64,000 bases of DNA from Pectobacterium sp. PL152 (GCA_021907015.1 CP091064.1:3162001-3226000), one strand, 5' to 3'; shown: positions 50,651-57,885, numbered from the stretch's first letter. The notes: generated by a model from the letters alone, not told the origin. Translations and numbers: made by a program.

Positions 50651-50708
50651 ATGTCAAAGAGCTATTGGATTGTTGCAATCCAATAAAATCCTTTTGAATA
50701 ATGAATAA
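50651..50708 (+). pseudogene. 3' end of the split zinc-finger gene
   Basis: Joined to 44586-45256, this fragment continues the frame as V-CQRAIGLLQSNKILLNNE and a stop. The helix-like sequence fits the end of a DUF3268 domain. The join works when the ars unit and one 5-base flank are removed. Confidence 0.7.
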
Positions 50709-50734
50709 TTTATTTCTTATACGTTTATGTTGTT

Positions 50735-50853
50735 AGTTATCCACATATCCACGGGGAAATAAGCCAGTGAGCGAGCCCCAACCAAGGGGGGCTGGCGAAC
50801 GGGAGCGGTCGGCGAGTATCGAGCCGGCTTTCCCGGTGGGTATGTAGATAACT
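50735..50853. ncRNA. cloverleaf-like structured element of unknown class
   Basis: Arms 50735-50759 and 50829-50853 pair over 25 positions with two mismatches and one wobble (AGTTATC...GGGAAA against its complement). Inside are two hairpins: AGCCCC/GGGGCT (50774-50793) and GTCGGC/GCCGGC with a 9-nt loop (50808-50828). No coding frame or T-run explains it. It could be an RNA, an oriT-like hairpin or a recombination site. Confidence 0.6.
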
Positions 50854-50869
50854 GATAATTTAATTACGA

Positions 50870-51716
50870 ACCTTTTCTTTATCATCCGTATTTTTACGAT
50901 AAATTATCATGTTGATCTTATCACCAGGAATTAAACCTATAACATCTCCTTTCCTGAAAAAAGTGTTTTCGGTGTGTGAAGTATGATTTTTACATCCTCA
51001 CCAAACCTTGCTGACTGGTGATATATTGTTGCTGAAATATTCCCGCCAACTGAAAACTCCTGTAAGCCAATAGAAAATAAGCGTGAAGCAAAATTATTAG
51101 GCATAATACACATTCCAGAAACAAAAGTAATTAGCATTCCATGTAATAATATTTTGCTAGAGGTTTTTGCTGTTAAATGAACAATGGCATGGGCTGTTAT
51201 GTATAGGCTTGTTGTTAATACTAATAGAGTGTACTCCCAATCAATTTTGTCTTTTAAAATTATTGATATGGATAGTGAAATTAAAATAATCACATTGAAT
51301 GTGAATGTAAATAATATTGGTTTTATTCCTATATTATATTTTTGGTTTCTTCATTTCTTTCCATTATATGTATACTTAATGGTATTATAAATAAAAATAA
51401 TGATAGTGATAAGGCCACTAGAAATATTATTGATATTAATATAAATAATTTGTTTGAAAGATATAATTCATTTATCAGCTCGTAGCTTAATATTTTATTT
51501 TCCCGCATAAAATTTATTAGTAAAATATAAGAGATTATTGGTAGCGTTATTAAGTGTGATGCCAGCATCGCGACTAATGAGCTAATGAGCTAATGAGCTA
51601 ATGATTCTCTTTAGTGCTTCTTTTGATATATTCATTTTTTTAGCGAAACTGGTCAGAATTCTTTCATATTTTACTGAGATATACCTACACATATTTGGGG
51701 CAACAATTCGGTCCAT
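50870..51716 (-). CDS. membrane protein interrupted by an 8-bp tandem repeat
   Basis: A minus-strand gene from ATG 51716 (SD AGGAGATC) to the stop at 50870. It encodes about 270 residues when read across three breaks. The first break is the triple GAGCTAAT repeat at 51579-51602; with one copy the frame runs ISKEALKRIISSLVAMLASH continuously. Further breaks lie near 51325 and in the T-run near 50953. There are about four helices (FILISIIFLVALSLSLFLFI, LLVLTTSLYITAHAIVHLTA) and a hydrophilic C-terminal domain (KGDVIGLIPGDKINMIIYRK). It is AT-rich. The function is unknown; it is probably acquired cargo. Confidence 0.6.
51579..51602. repeat. 8-bp tandem repeat, three copies
   Basis: GAGCTAAT three times in a row, preceded by TAAT. 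Because 8 is not a multiple of 3, copy number shifts the frame of the minus-strand membrane gene; only one copy leaves it open. Confidence 0.9.
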
Positions 51717-51773
51717 CTGAAGATCTCCTGTTGATCTCGTTAACTAATCGGATCTACTATACACGCGTTGTAC

Positions 51774-51936
51774 TGTTGCTCGAATGCAACATGCCAATGT
51801 CCTAGTGATCAGAGAGGGACGCCTTCGGGTGATCACAATGCCAATGTCATCATGACCTGAGAGATGACGCTTTCGAGCGGTAAACCTGTTTAACCTTTGA
51901 AAACAGGTGCCGGTAACGGTTAAGGCTCACTTCAAC
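51774..51936 (+). ncRNA. STAXI-like structured element, copy 2
   Basis: Same order as copy 1 with compensatory differences: hairpin GTTGC/GCAAC, pseudoknot stems GTCC/GGAC and GTGATC/GATCAC, unit 2 GTCATC/GATGAC, unit 3 CCTGTTT/AAACAGG with TTAACC/GGTTAA. Both TTCG hairpins are kept. It precedes the tyrosine recombinase gene at 52640 by about 700 bp, in the same orientation. Confidence 0.8.
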
Positions 51937-52113
51937 TTAACGTCTTGCAACATGCAGACGCTTCTTTAGCGGACTTCTTGATGTCTGCGCACTAACGTCA
52001 TTACGTCTTTAAGGCTTATTTTGCTTTGCTTACTGGCTGCGAACTTTGCGGCACGTGGGTATGCCAATTGGAACATTTGGCATCTTCCACGTCCGGATTG
52101 AGAGCAGAGTATG

Positions 52114-52159
52114 CGCGCGTCACTTGTGTATGAGCATAGCGAATACCAAGTGACGCGCG
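52114..52159. repeat. 13-bp perfect inverted repeat
   Basis: CGCGCGTCACTTG and CAAGTGACGCGCG flank a 20-nt loop whose ends (GTAT/ATAC) can extend the stem. No T-run follows, so a terminator is unlikely. Confidence 0.6.
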
Positions 52160-52359
52160 GAGCGCGTATACGGTCAGAGCTTACGCACTGCCCGATAGAC
52201 GGTTTCAATACCATCTGACCAACACGTAGTAACGGTTTTAGGGACGTATAAAACGTCGAATAACCGTTAATGGTCATTAATTCAACAACCAATCCGAGTG
52301 TATGAAGGACATCATCATGAGGACATTTCAATTAGTTAATAGGAGGTAATCAGCACGAC

Positions 52360-52572
52360 ATCGATGGCGACGCCAGTAATTCTGGCGTGTGGAGATAGGC
52401 TGACGAAAGTCAGGCCAGCATAAGCTGCGAATGGGGAACACCCATGGTATCTCGCATGAGTTCAACATTTCGCCCCTCGGTGCACAGATGTCTGCTGAGA
52501 CGCAGGAAGCGCAAAATCAAACCGTGCCATCGAGGATGAAATGTTTCAGAGAATTTGTAGTGAGGTGTTCCC
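52360..52572 (+). ncRNA. unassigned structured RNA candidate
   Basis: Perfect pairings seen are ACGCCAG/CTGGCGT (52370-52388), CTGAC-GAAA-GTCAG with a GNRA loop (52400-52413), GAGATA (52392) with TATCTC (52448), GGGAACACC (52434) with GGTGTTCCC (52564), AACATTTC (52464) with GAAATGTT (52538), and CCTCG (52475) with CGAGG (52531). The last three are nested; GAGATA/TATCTC crosses them, giving a pseudoknot. No open frame of useful length occupies it on the plus strand. Confidence 0.55.
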
Positions 52573-52618
52573 GGTGATTCAGGTATTCCGTTCACACGGA
52601 CGGAATACCTGAATCACC
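52573..52618. repeat. 19-bp perfect palindrome with 8-nt spacer
   Basis: GGTGATTCAGGTATTCCGT (52573-52591) and its exact complement (52600-52618) flank the asymmetric spacer TCACACGG. It ends 22 bp before the ATG of a tyrosine recombinase. The arm-spacer layout resembles a Cre/Flp/Xer-type crossover site; it could instead be an operator or leader hairpin for that gene. Confidence 0.7.
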
Positions 52619-52639
52619 TAATTAGACCAAGGGGGCTAT

Positions 52640-53527
52640 ATGGCCAAATTAAATAAAAGTCTAGTAACTCTGGCTCGGCATGGTGGCGGGAGTTTTAAGA
52701 CCGTTCATGATCGTATGAAAATTGCAGATCGCGTTGCCGACAGGTTGATAAGCCTGAATATTCAAATTCGTGACGCTAAAAATATCAAACCAAAACACGT
52801 CGAGATGTATATCAAAAGTCGACGTCTTGAAAATATATCCATACGGACTCTGCAAAATGAGATGTCTGCGATACGCTGTATCTTACGTGCGTGTGGTAAA
52901 ACGATTATGGCTAACCCTGAACATGAAACATTAAATAACCGGTCATTAGGTATTTCTGGGGCCAGCAGAGAAGGGACGAAAGTTGCCATTCCTGATAGCG
53001 TATACGAAAGTGCCTTGGAAAAAGTTAAAGTTGTCGATCAAGGTGCAGCTGCTGCGATGGAACTATCACGACTTCTTGGTTTACGTAATGAAGAGACCAT
53101 TCAATCTGTTAAATCACTTAAAACATGGCAGAAGGCGTTACAAAATGGTGATGAAAAAGTTCGAATTGTTTTTTGGAACGAAAGGGGGCGCCCTAGAGAT
53201 ACCACTATTATTGATAGGGATAAATTGTTAATCGCAGTGAACAACGCAATCAGCATATCGGATAAAAATAATAACCGTTTGATTGATAGCCCTGCTTTAC
53301 ATTTGGCCATTGAAAAATATCGTAATATTGTAAGGGGCTCTGGGCTTGTTGGTAAATACGCACCTCATAGCCTTCGATATGCGTATACTACCGATGTTAC
53401 CAATCTTCATATTAAAAATGGCTTTAGCCAAAAGGAGGCTGAAGCACTAGCTTCTATGGATTTGGGTCATGGAGATGGTAGGGGACATTATGTTGCTCGC
53501 GTTTATAACAAAGTTGACCAAGAATAA
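52640..53527 (+). CDS. tyrosine recombinase/integrase family protein
   Basis: An intact 295-residue gene. The N-terminal core-binding domain (LENISIRTLQNEMSAIRCIL, ANPEHETLNNRSLGISGASR) is shared with the split gene at 44586. The catalytic domain has the first Arg in LLGLRNEE, the H-x-x-R box PHSLRYAYTTDV, and GHGDGRGHYVARVYNKV with a Tyr in the nucleophile position. It belongs to the ICE 'integrase domain' group rather than the element's main integrase. Its upstream region carries the 19-bp palindrome and a STAXI-like element. The start at 52640 lacks a strong SD (AAGGGGG, about ten bases upstream). Confidence 0.8.
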   Translation: MAKLNKSLVTLARHGGGSFKTVHDRMKIADRVADRLISLNIQIRDAKNIKPKHVEMYIKSRRLENISIRTLQNEMSAIRCILRACGKTIMANPEHETLNNRSLGISGASREGTKVAIPDSVYESALEKVKVVDQGAAAAMELSRLLGLRNEETIQSVKSLKTWQKALQNGDEKVRIVFWNERGRPRDTTIIDRDKLLIAVNNAISISDKNNNRLIDSPALHLAIEKYRNIVRGSGLVGKYAPHSLRYAYTTDVTNLHIKNGFSQKEAEALASMDLGHGDGRGHYVARVYNKVDQE

Positions 53528-53665
53528 TCCATATTAATTTAGGGCATTAATATAGATAAAGATGCTAATGTAAGTTTTCGGTAATAGCGCTTTGATATTT
53601 TACCTGGCTAGATAGTTGTAGGGCTTGTCGGCGTTGAGGATTTTGTGTACGATTATTTTGCAAAC

Positions 53666-53835
53666 CGTTGTCTCTGACAACTGCCAATGTTCCAGTGATT
53701 TGAGAGGAACGCCTTCGGGTAATCACATGCCAATGCCATCATTAGCCTGAGAGATGGCGCTTTCGAGCGGCAACGAAAATCTGTTTAACCTTTGAAAACA
53801 GAGACCGAACATTACCGGTTAAGGCTCACTTCACA
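53666..53835 (+). ncRNA. STAXI-like structured element, copy 3
   Basis: Nearly identical to copy 1. In unit 2 the second stem changes from ACC/GGT to GCC/GGC, a compensatory pair. It lies upstream of the run of small genes that includes an ArdB/KlcA-like and an ArdC-like gene. The interval 53528-53665 before it has no gene. Confidence 0.82.
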
Positions 53836-53845
53836 AAACTGGCTT

Positions 53846-53919
53846 TCTGCCATCCACCCGTGCGGGGAAGATTTCTTCCCGTGTGGGCAGAAATGTTCTC
53901 CGTTTTTCATTTGGAGAAC
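53846..53919 (+). promoter_or_regulatory. A/anti-A/A leader of the 53920 gene
   Basis: ATGTTCTCC (53893-53901) pairs perfectly with GGAGAACAT (53913-53921), which holds both the SD and the first start-codon bases. An upstream GGGGAAGATTTC (53864-53875) can pair with the same strand and, with the following GTTTTTC, looks like a terminator. Confidence 0.75.
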
Positions 53920-54270
53920 ATGATGCAAACTTTAGCTACCCAACGTTTGGTTGTTTTTGGTAAAGCAGCATCTGCTTTACTGAAGCGACACTTTCTTAAA
54001 CGCTCTTCGGCATCTGCTGAATCCAATTGGATTAAGGGGCAGGCGTTTATCAATCGATCTCGAAACATGAGTTTTCTGGCTCAGGCTGAACGGGATACTG
54101 ACGGTTTTTGGTATTATCGCATTTGTGCGCGTACTGGAACTGGCTCAGGTAACTATCGATTTGAACATTTAAATACACCACGGGAAGCTTTTATTAACTG
54201 GCGGCAGGCTTTAAAAGCTGGTGAATATCTTGCTCAGCAGCTCGCAACGCTGCGTTACCGCTTCCAGTGA
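53920..54270 (+). CDS. hypothetical ICE protein, 116 aa
   Basis: A small basic protein: LATQRLVVFGKAASALLKRH, ... FWYYRICARTGTGSGNYRFE, ending LAQQLATLRYRFQ. I do not recognise it. The start at 53920 (or 53923) is fixed by the SD GGAGAA in its leader. It is the first gene of the leading-region block downstream of STAXI-like copy 3. The frame is intact. Confidence 0.65.
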   Translation: MMQTLATQRLVVFGKAASALLKRHFLKRSSASAESNWIKGQAFINRSRNMSFLAQAERDTDGFWYYRICARTGTGSGNYRFEHLNTPREAFINWRQALKAGEYLAQQLATLRYRFQ

Positions 54271-54275
54271 CATAA

Positions 54276-54348
54276 CTCATACCCACATGGGGATTTATCC
54301 CCAGTGGAGATAAATCCTTTTCGTTTTGAAACGAAAAAGGATTTATCG
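54276..54348 (+). promoter_or_regulatory. A/anti-A/A leader of the 54349 gene
   Basis: GGATTTATC (54291-54299), GATAAATCC (54309-54317) and GGATTTATC (54339-54347) are exact repeats and complement. The second hairpin extends through CCTTTTCGTTT / AAACGAAAAAGG and buries the SD completely; the first is followed by TTTTCGTTTT. Confidence 0.85.
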
Positions 54349-54821
54349 ATGCACGATTTCAACACGAAACCTTTCGTCTCTCGTCTGGCCATTTTGCGAC
54401 GTGATGATGAATTTTTACAACATTCCACAACAGACCTCATCAGGATTGTCTCTGATATTGAGTCTGTATTGATGGAAGCGACTGCGCTCATGCGTCTCGG
54501 TATTGATACGATTGACTGGGATGATTTGGCGCTGGTGACACTTAATCAGAAAAAGATAGCGTGGGTTGCACGGCAGGCCGGTGAAATTATTGGCCTGAGC
54601 CTGTTGTCTCCCGTGTTTATCGAAAAATATCTCACAGAGGTTCTTAACACCGGTCTTTCAGTTGATGCCGTTTTTGGCAGTGCTATTTCAGCAAGGGGCT
54701 GAAAGATGCAGCAAAAGTGCATGAGAGCCCTAATGCCAGCATTTGGCTCATTGACTACTACCTCTACACGCTCAGTTTAGATATCGAGCGTAACTGGTAT
54801 GACGGCCGGACGTTCTACTAA
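54349..54821 (+). CDS. hypothetical ICE protein, paralogue 1
   Basis: A protein of about 157 residues that shares a pattern with the gene at 55831: V-SDIE--LME--A---L-I followed by a central acidic helix and LGE--GL. It reads TTDLIRIVSDIESVLMEATA, ... RQAGEIIGLSLLSPVFIEKY. The frame breaks near 54690 (A/G run); the end reads KDAAKVHESPNASIWLIDYY and LSLDIERNWYDGRTFY. The function is unknown. Start set by the SD in AAAAAGGATTTATCG. Confidence 0.65.
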
Positions 54822-54839
54822 TCGGCTGCTATGTCGTGA

Positions 54840-54909
54840 CTTAACCCATGCGGGATTTATCCGCTGGGGATAAATCCCTTTCACATTGAATTTAGAAGAG
54901 GATTTATCC
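54840..54909 (+). promoter_or_regulatory. A/anti-A/A leader of the 54910 gene
   Basis: GGATTTATCC (54853-54862), GGATAAATCC (54868-54877) and GGATTTATCC (54900-54909) form the same three-part switch. The last copy holds the SD and touches the ATG. Confidence 0.85.
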
Positions 54910-55546
54910 ATGACACAGACTAACAAAGCGTCAGCTTTTGAAACTTTCTACTCTTTCATGTCGCAAGATACGTACGATGTATTTGTTCAGTACATCATTG
55001 AGGTCTGGCAGGCCAAACTTCACTTTACTGGTGGTAGTTGGAATGACTGGCATTCTCAGGTGACCGACGATCTGGAGACTCCGGTATACGCCGTTCCTGA
55101 CGGAGATAAGGTTTATGACGTCAGAACGCCCGGGGCAGATACAAGTAACAACAGATGCGTTCGGGATATCGGTGACGTTATACGCCCTTCGTGGGTTGCT
55201 ACTTGATTTCAAAGATAACCGATTGCCAACATCGGACTTCGAAATCTTGCAAACTCAGAAAGCGTTCGACAGGTTGCTGCGTTATGCACACAGCCATGTG
55301 GAAGCTAATGCCATAACGCCAGAATTCGGTTTAGACAATAGCAGTTATCGTGATTTAGCTACCGAATCTGTCGATGATCTTCTGCATCAGCGTGCTCTTT
55401 TCGCCAATGCAATTGGCGAAGGCGCGGCGAAGTTGGGGATTATCGCGGAAGGTACACCTTTAACCATGCCGCAATTGCTTATGGTATTAGGTGACATTAT
55501 CGAATGTGCATCTCGTACCTTGAACAAGGATAGCCAAAATGGCTGA
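54910..55546 (+). CDS. ArdB/KlcA-like antirestriction protein (putative)
   Basis: Joined across a G-run break near 55130, the protein is about 212 residues. The first part has VWQAKLHFTGGSWNDWHSQV, then VTTDAFGISVTLYALRGLLL and KAFDRLLRYAHSHVEANAI. This order resembles ArdB/KlcA antirestriction proteins (GG-W segment, the 'EAAGI..LYAL' helix, then a 'RLRDYA..HPE' helix). The similarity is my reading and is not strong. A C-terminal extension follows (LHQRALFANAIGEGAAKLGI). Such proteins block type I restriction when a mobile element enters a new host. Confidence 0.5.
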
Positions 55547-55813
55547 TGGCATTGTTTTTGTTTACCCGGATAACAGTTGGTTTTTGCTAATGAGGTACCG
55601 TCTTGGTTGGGAGATGATCGTATCACCTTGTATCCGGACGACATCGAATATGCAGAGGAATACCAGCTTGTTGTTAGCGATAGCTTAACGTATGACCAGT
55701 TAGCAGAACGACTGGTTCAAAAGGTCTTTAGCGCCAGGCGTGATGAGATTTATTTTCAACTTAACCCATACGGGGATTTTTCCCCTGAGGGGGATAAATC
55801 CTTTTCAAATTGA
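55539..55813 (+). CDS. hypothetical protein overlapping the antirestriction-like gene
   Basis: It begins MADGIVFVYPDNSW inside the end of the previous gene (8-nt overlap) and, after a break near 55580 in a T-run, continues FANEVPSWLGDDRITLYPDD, ... LTYDQLAERLVQKVFSARRD. About 91 residues, acidic. The C-terminus as read runs into the next leader, so the true end may be about 15 codons earlier. No family is recognised. Confidence 0.55.
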
Positions 55814-55830
55814 AAAAGGATTTATCCATT
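55760..55830 (+). promoter_or_regulatory. A/anti-A/A leader of the 55831 gene
   Basis: GGGGATTTTTCCCC (55772-55785), GATAAATCC (55793-55801) and GGATTTATCC (55818-55827). The second hairpin extends over CCTTTTC/GAAAAAGG and hides the SD. It shares its core word with the 54276 and 54840 leaders. Confidence 0.82.
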
Positions 55831-56234
55831 ATGAATACTTTACTTAACCGTCTTGCTCGTAATCGTCATTCTGTCGTTGACCTGCTGTGTGTGATTTCTG
55901 ACATAGAAGGAAAATTGATGGAGATTGGTGCATTCGAGGCACTTCGGATCAACTGTTCTCCTGATGAGGATGGTTTTACGGACAATGACTATCAGATTTT
56001 CGAAATCGCAGAATGTCTTGGCGAAACCGTTGGGCTGAATTTTATCCCTGATAATTACAGTCATTATTTGAATGATGTGATTTCACTGGGAAACAACGTT
56101 GCCCAGGGTTTTGGGATAAGGCCTTTCAGAATGGCGTCCAGGAGGGTAAGCATACCTGCTGGGAATTCTCTTCCTGCCTGGATGGCGATAGCGATTTTGA
56201 TGGTTACATTGAGTGGCTCGGTCGAGCACATTGA
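55831..56234 (+). CDS. hypothetical ICE protein, paralogue 2
   Basis: A protein of about 134 residues, a paralogue of the 54349 product: SVVDLLCVISDIEGKLMEIG, ... IFEIAECLGETVGLNFIPDN. The frame breaks near 56112 in a G-run; the end then reads DKAFQNGVQEGKHTCWEFSS and FDGYIEWLGRAH with the stop at 56234. The function is unknown. It shares not only sequence but also the leader word with paralogue 1, which suggests duplication of gene and leader together. Confidence 0.65.
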
Positions 56235-56301
56235 ATACAGTTTTTGAGGCATTTGCACTGATAGCCTGTTTTACGTCAATTATCGACCTACGATAATTTT
56301 A

Positions 56302-56363
56302 CCTTTCCCCCAGTGGCGATACTTTCCGCCATTGGGGAAGCATTCGCCCGTAAAAGGTCTTTT
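56302..56363 (+). promoter_or_regulatory. hairpin leader of the RadC-like gene
   Basis: CCCCAGTGGCG/CGCCATTGGGG forms a large hairpin, and AAAAG-GT-CTTTT forms a small one over the SD. The three-part pattern is weaker here than in the neighbours. Confidence 0.55.
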
Positions 56364-56840
56364 ATGAGCGAACTACCAACTCCTCACTCGACTGTTTATA
56401 CCGATCGGGAGTCACGTGTCATCAATATGGCATTGACACTGCTGGAACGAAGAGTCAGAAAACGGGAAGCCATGGCGTCTCCTGAAGACGTTAAAGCGTA
56501 CCTGCGTCTCAAGCTGGAGCATATTGAACGAGAAGTTTTTGTCGCGATGTTCCTGAATAACCAACATCGATTAATTGCCTGTGAATTCCTTTTCGCCGGA
56601 ACCATTAATAGTGTCGCGGTTCATCCACGTGAAGCCGTCCGTCGTGCGGTTTTTCTGAATGCCGCCGCGGTCATTTTTGCTCATAACCACCCATCGGGAA
56701 TTGCCGAACCCAGCAATAACGATCGGCAACTTACTGATCAGCTGGTTAACGCCCTCTCTCTGATTGATGTCCGCGTGTTGGATCACGTTGTCGTTGGCCA
56801 CGGTGAAATGGTGTCGTTTGCTGAACGCGGCTGGTTATAA
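56364..56840 (+). CDS. RadC-like JAB/MPN domain protein
   Basis: A 158-residue protein of the RadC family often found on mobile elements. It has EREVFVAMFLNNQHRLIACE, FAGTINSVAVHPREAVRRAV, then the JAMM metal motif AHNHPSGIAEPSNNDRQLTD. Related copies (YeeS type) are common in genomic islands; the biochemical role is unsettled, with a DNA repair or nuclease role proposed. The ATG at 56364 is placed by the leader; the frame is open further upstream. Intact. Confidence 0.9.
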   Translation: MSELPTPHSTVYTDRESRVINMALTLLERRVRKREAMASPEDVKAYLRLKLEHIEREVFVAMFLNNQHRLIACEFLFAGTINSVAVHPREAVRRAVFLNAAAVIFAHNHPSGIAEPSNNDRQLTDQLVNALSLIDVRVLDHVVVGHGEMVSFAERGWL

Positions 56841-56870
56841 CCACATAAATACTTTCGTCTAATCAGACGT

Positions 56871-56938
56871 TACCCCACGGGGAGAGTCCTCTCCCGTACG
56901 GGATAGCTCTCCCTTTTTTATTACCAAAAGGAGAGTTC
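56871..56938 (+). promoter_or_regulatory. A/anti-A/A leader of the 56939 gene
   Basis: GGGGAGAG (56879-56886), AGCTCTCC (56905-56912) followed by six T (a full terminator), and AAAAGGAGAG (56926-56935) with the SD. CTCTCCCTTTT can also pair with AAAAGGAGAG. This is the clearest case of terminator against SD-hiding hairpin. Confidence 0.85.
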
Positions 56939-57148
56939 ATGTCTCAAATCACTCAAGAGGTTCCCACTCCGGGCGCTTCATTTACACCAGAGCAGGAAGA
57001 CGCATTGTGTCAGCTCATACGTCGTGAATGTTTTCGGCGTGATCGCAATGCACTGCTGAAGCTGCTTGGTTATCTCACGTTGCTGAAAGTCGCCGGTTCT
57101 CTGGTGCTTTTAGCTGTTGTCCTCGCACTTCGCGGATTAACGCATTGA
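56939..57148 (+). CDS. small membrane protein, 69 aa
   Basis: An N-terminal hydrophilic part (TPEQEDALCQLIRRECFRRD) and one C-terminal membrane helix (TLLKVAGSLVLLAVVLALRG). The start at 56939 follows AAAAGGAGAG. No family is recognised. It is closely followed by the next membrane gene, probably as one operon. Confidence 0.7.
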   Translation: MSQITQEVPTPGASFTPEQEDALCQLIRRECFRRDRNALLKLLGYLTLLKVAGSLVLLAVVLALRGLTH

Positions 57149-57159
57149 AAGGAGCAGAT

Positions 57160-57603
57160 ATGCCAACGACTTTACACATACTGATTGTTCTGTTTACAGG
57201 GCTGTGGTTCATCGTGCGCTGGGCGAGCAAATTGTCTGCGCGAGCGCTTGTCTGGCTTTATCAGACCTGGCGACAGCGTTCAGAGCCCATGGAATCGTCA
57301 GCTCATCGAATAATTTATACAGGGAAGTGGCTGCTTGCTGACGATCACCAGTGCTGTGGCCGAGCAATCGTACTGCAACACCGGCACAGCTATAAGCCTG
57401 GTGTCGAACTGCTGTATTTCGGCGAGGAGGCAGCTGAACCGTTTTACGGCGAACGTTATATGTATAGCGAGGACGAGGCGGTTGATACAGCATTGGCCAT
57501 GCACCAGAAGTTATTACGCAATGTGCGCCAACGACCTAAACCTGAACGGATGCCCGCTGTCGTGACTATTTCGTCAGCTGCTCAGAATGATGAAGCAGCA
57601 TGA
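57160..57603 (+). CDS. hypothetical membrane-anchored protein, 147 aa
   Basis: One N-terminal helix (LHILIVLFTGLWFIVRWA) and a cytoplasmic domain (HRIIYTGKWLLADDHQCCGR, ... VELLYFGEEAAEPFYGERYM). The start at 57160 follows AAGGAGC; an in-frame ATG at 57145 is less likely. The stop overlaps the next ATG. The function is unknown. Confidence 0.65.
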   Translation: MPTTLHILIVLFTGLWFIVRWASKLSARALVWLYQTWRQRSEPMESSAHRIIYTGKWLLADDHQCCGRAIVLQHRHSYKPGVELLYFGEEAAEPFYGERYMYSEDEAVDTALAMHQKLLRNVRQRPKPERMPAVVTISSAAQNDEAA

Positions 57604-57871
57604 TTGGGCTGCCGCAATCCTCTCCGGCCGTTGCCATTGATGGCAGTGCCTGGGAAAGGCTCGTCGCGTTTACGCCCGAGCCGGCCTACGAGACAGAACG
57701 GCTGCATCGTCTGATTCGTCATGCCTTAAAAACGCTGGCATCGAGTACGCGATCAGAAATCACGACAGGTATTTTTGTTTACCCAGTGACGGAGATAGAA
57801 CGACACCCTTATGGCAGCAGTTTTATCTGCGACATGAGAATGATGTTGTTCATATCAGCCTGACTGACTAA
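57600..57871 (+). CDS. hypothetical protein, about 90 aa
   Basis: Overlaps the previous stop (ATGA). It reads LVAFTPEPAYETERLHRLIR, HALKTLASSTRSEITTGIFV, and after a break in the CCC run near 57810 ends WQQFYLRHENDVVHISLTD at 57871. The corrected end is far more protein-like than the uncorrected one. No family is known. Confidence 0.6.
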
Positions 57872-57885
57872 CTCAGCATATTACT

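Larger units (their letters stand above)
51717..52639. other. structured noncoding zone upstream of the recombinase
   Basis: About 920 bases without a convincing gene. It contains STAXI-like copy 2, a hairpin at 52053-52092 (ACGTGG and ATGCCAA arms), a 13-bp inverted repeat at 52114-52159, a nested helix system at 52360-52572 and a 19-bp palindrome at 52573-52618. Confidence 0.7.

Noticed and set aside
51966..52331. Minus-strand open frame of 121 codons in the noncoding zone
   Set aside because: Composition is not protein-like, it lacks an SD, and it overlaps several inverted repeats. Only its last 36 codons look mildly plausible, so I left it out.
52410..52595. Minus-strand open frame of 61 codons
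   Set aside because: It lies across the nested helices and the 19-bp palindrome and has no SD; its openness is explained by the structured sequence.
52360..52640. Retron msr-msd or group II intron RNA
   Set aside because: No reverse transcriptase lies next to it and no recognisable domain V is seen; the helices are reported as unassigned instead.
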